From contig JAZUGR010000026.1 in the NCBI GenBank assembly GCA_045641345.1, positions 1 through 44,060 on the forward strand: DNA of 44,060 nucleotides. Direction: 5' to 3'. The notes under the pieces are model-generated. The model did not search any database. It had not been told where the DNA came from and saw only the letters and a list, made by a program, of their open reading frames with translations. Both the position numbers and the translations under genes were made by a program. This document shows, piece by piece, positions 43,787-44,060 of the stretch; positions within the stretch are counted from its first letter, which is position 1; the number at the start of each line of letters is the position of its first letter. The stretch is from Cacconaster sp045641345 (GTDB lineage: Bacteria > Bacteroidota > Bacteroidia > Bacteroidales > UBA932).

Positions 43787-43818
43787 AAAATCCACTCAAA
43801 GAGTGGATTTTCTTTTCT
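43787..43818. terminator. Bidirectional terminator between cas2 and the CRISPR array
   Basis: AAAATCCACTC (43787-43797) and GAGTGGATTTT (43801-43811) form an 11-bp stem with an AAA loop. T-rich sequence follows on the plus strand (TTTTCTTTTC), and A-rich sequence precedes it, giving T-rich flank on the minus strand. It can end both the cas operon and crRNA transcripts that run leftward out of the array. A second, 8-bp inverted repeat CTGATTCA...TGAATCAG lies at 43824-43847. Confidence 0.8.
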
Positions 43819-43864
43819 AATTGCTGATTCAATATCCTATGAATCAGGTCTTTGGCTCAACTCT

Positions 43865-44060
43865 GTTGTGGATGTTGTGTCAAAGATACAAAACTGAAAG
43901 CAATTCACAACCCGCGACCAGAACTTGCACCCAATGGTGTCGTTGTGGATGTTGTGTCAAAGATACAAAACTGAAAGCAATTCACAACTATACTTGACAC
44001 TATAAGGCTAGTTGGTGAGTTGTGGATGTTGTGTCAAAGATACAAAACTGAAAGCAATTC
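43865..44060 (-). CRISPR. Type II-C CRISPR array, start (continues beyond window)
   Basis: Repeats of 47 bp lie at 43865-43911, 43942-43988 and 44019-44060 (the third lacks its last 5 bp at the window edge). Two spacers of exactly 30 bp lie at 43912-43941 and 43989-44018. The visible repeats are identical. The tracrRNA pairs with the minus-strand reading, so crRNAs are made toward cas2 and this is the leader-distal end. Each repeat ends in GTTGTG / CACAAC inverted tips and, on the crRNA strand, carries TTG at positions 2-4 and TATCTTTG at 24-31, spaced as a Bacteroidota promoter. Neither spacer has an obvious match in the window. Confidence 0.97.

Overview
The window looks like chromosome from a member of the Bacteroidales (phylum Bacteroidota). 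The evidence is repeated Bacteroidota-type promoter boxes (TAnnTTTG about 19-20 bp after TTG/TTTG), the lack of clear Shine-Dalgarno sequences, a Rho with a long low-complexity insert, the long Bacteroidota form of SecA, the Bacteroidota LptD family, DUF4199 and DUF6249 proteins, and a type II-C CRISPR system with 47-bp repeats. Genus cannot be assigned from the sequence alone. Most of the window is GC-rich core genome; the ATPase gene at 614-1810 and everything after about 35.6 kb are visibly more AT-rich and look accessory.

Layout. 1-2.1 kb: the end of a metallophosphoesterase gene and an AT-rich AAA ATPase gene. 2.1-5.0 kb: a secreted GH2 glycosidase fused to an aldose 1-epimerase. 5.0-8.1 kb: a candidate small RNA, tRNA-Asp, rpmA, rplU and gyrB. 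8.1-10.5 kb: a split chromate transporter pair and an M20 dipeptidase. 10.7-15.8 kb: tig-clpP-clpX and rho. 15.8-20.0 kb: a small ECF sigma factor operon behind lptD. 20.0-24.9 kb: a cell-wall amidase, dnaA, pepD and rpe. 24.9-35.5 kb: birA facing a long co-directional run ftsH-cdsA-psd-secA-lpdA-DUF4199-glycosyltransferase. 35.6-37.9 kb: two paralogous lipoprotein Ntn-type amide hydrolases. 37.9-44.06 kb: a type II-C CRISPR-Cas locus, made of a lone repeat, a long perfect hairpin, tracrRNA, cas9, cas1, cas2 and the start of an array that runs off the window.

The CRISPR locus is the most interesting part. The tracrRNA anti-repeat shows that crRNAs are read from the minus strand, toward cas2. 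In that orientation every 47-bp repeat contains a full Bacteroidota promoter (TTG, 19 bp, TATCTTTG), which suggests that each repeat starts its own crRNA transcript, as is known in the Neisseria II-C system. A single 46/47 copy of the repeat lies on the far side of cas9, 5.9 kb from the array and in the same orientation. Its embedded promoter is intact and points at the hydrolase genes. Between it and the tracrRNA lies a 79-bp element with two perfect 27-bp inverted arms.

The other main points are the GH2-mutarotase fusion, which would release a sugar and mutarotate it in the same compartment, and a structured candidate small RNA at about 5036-5146.
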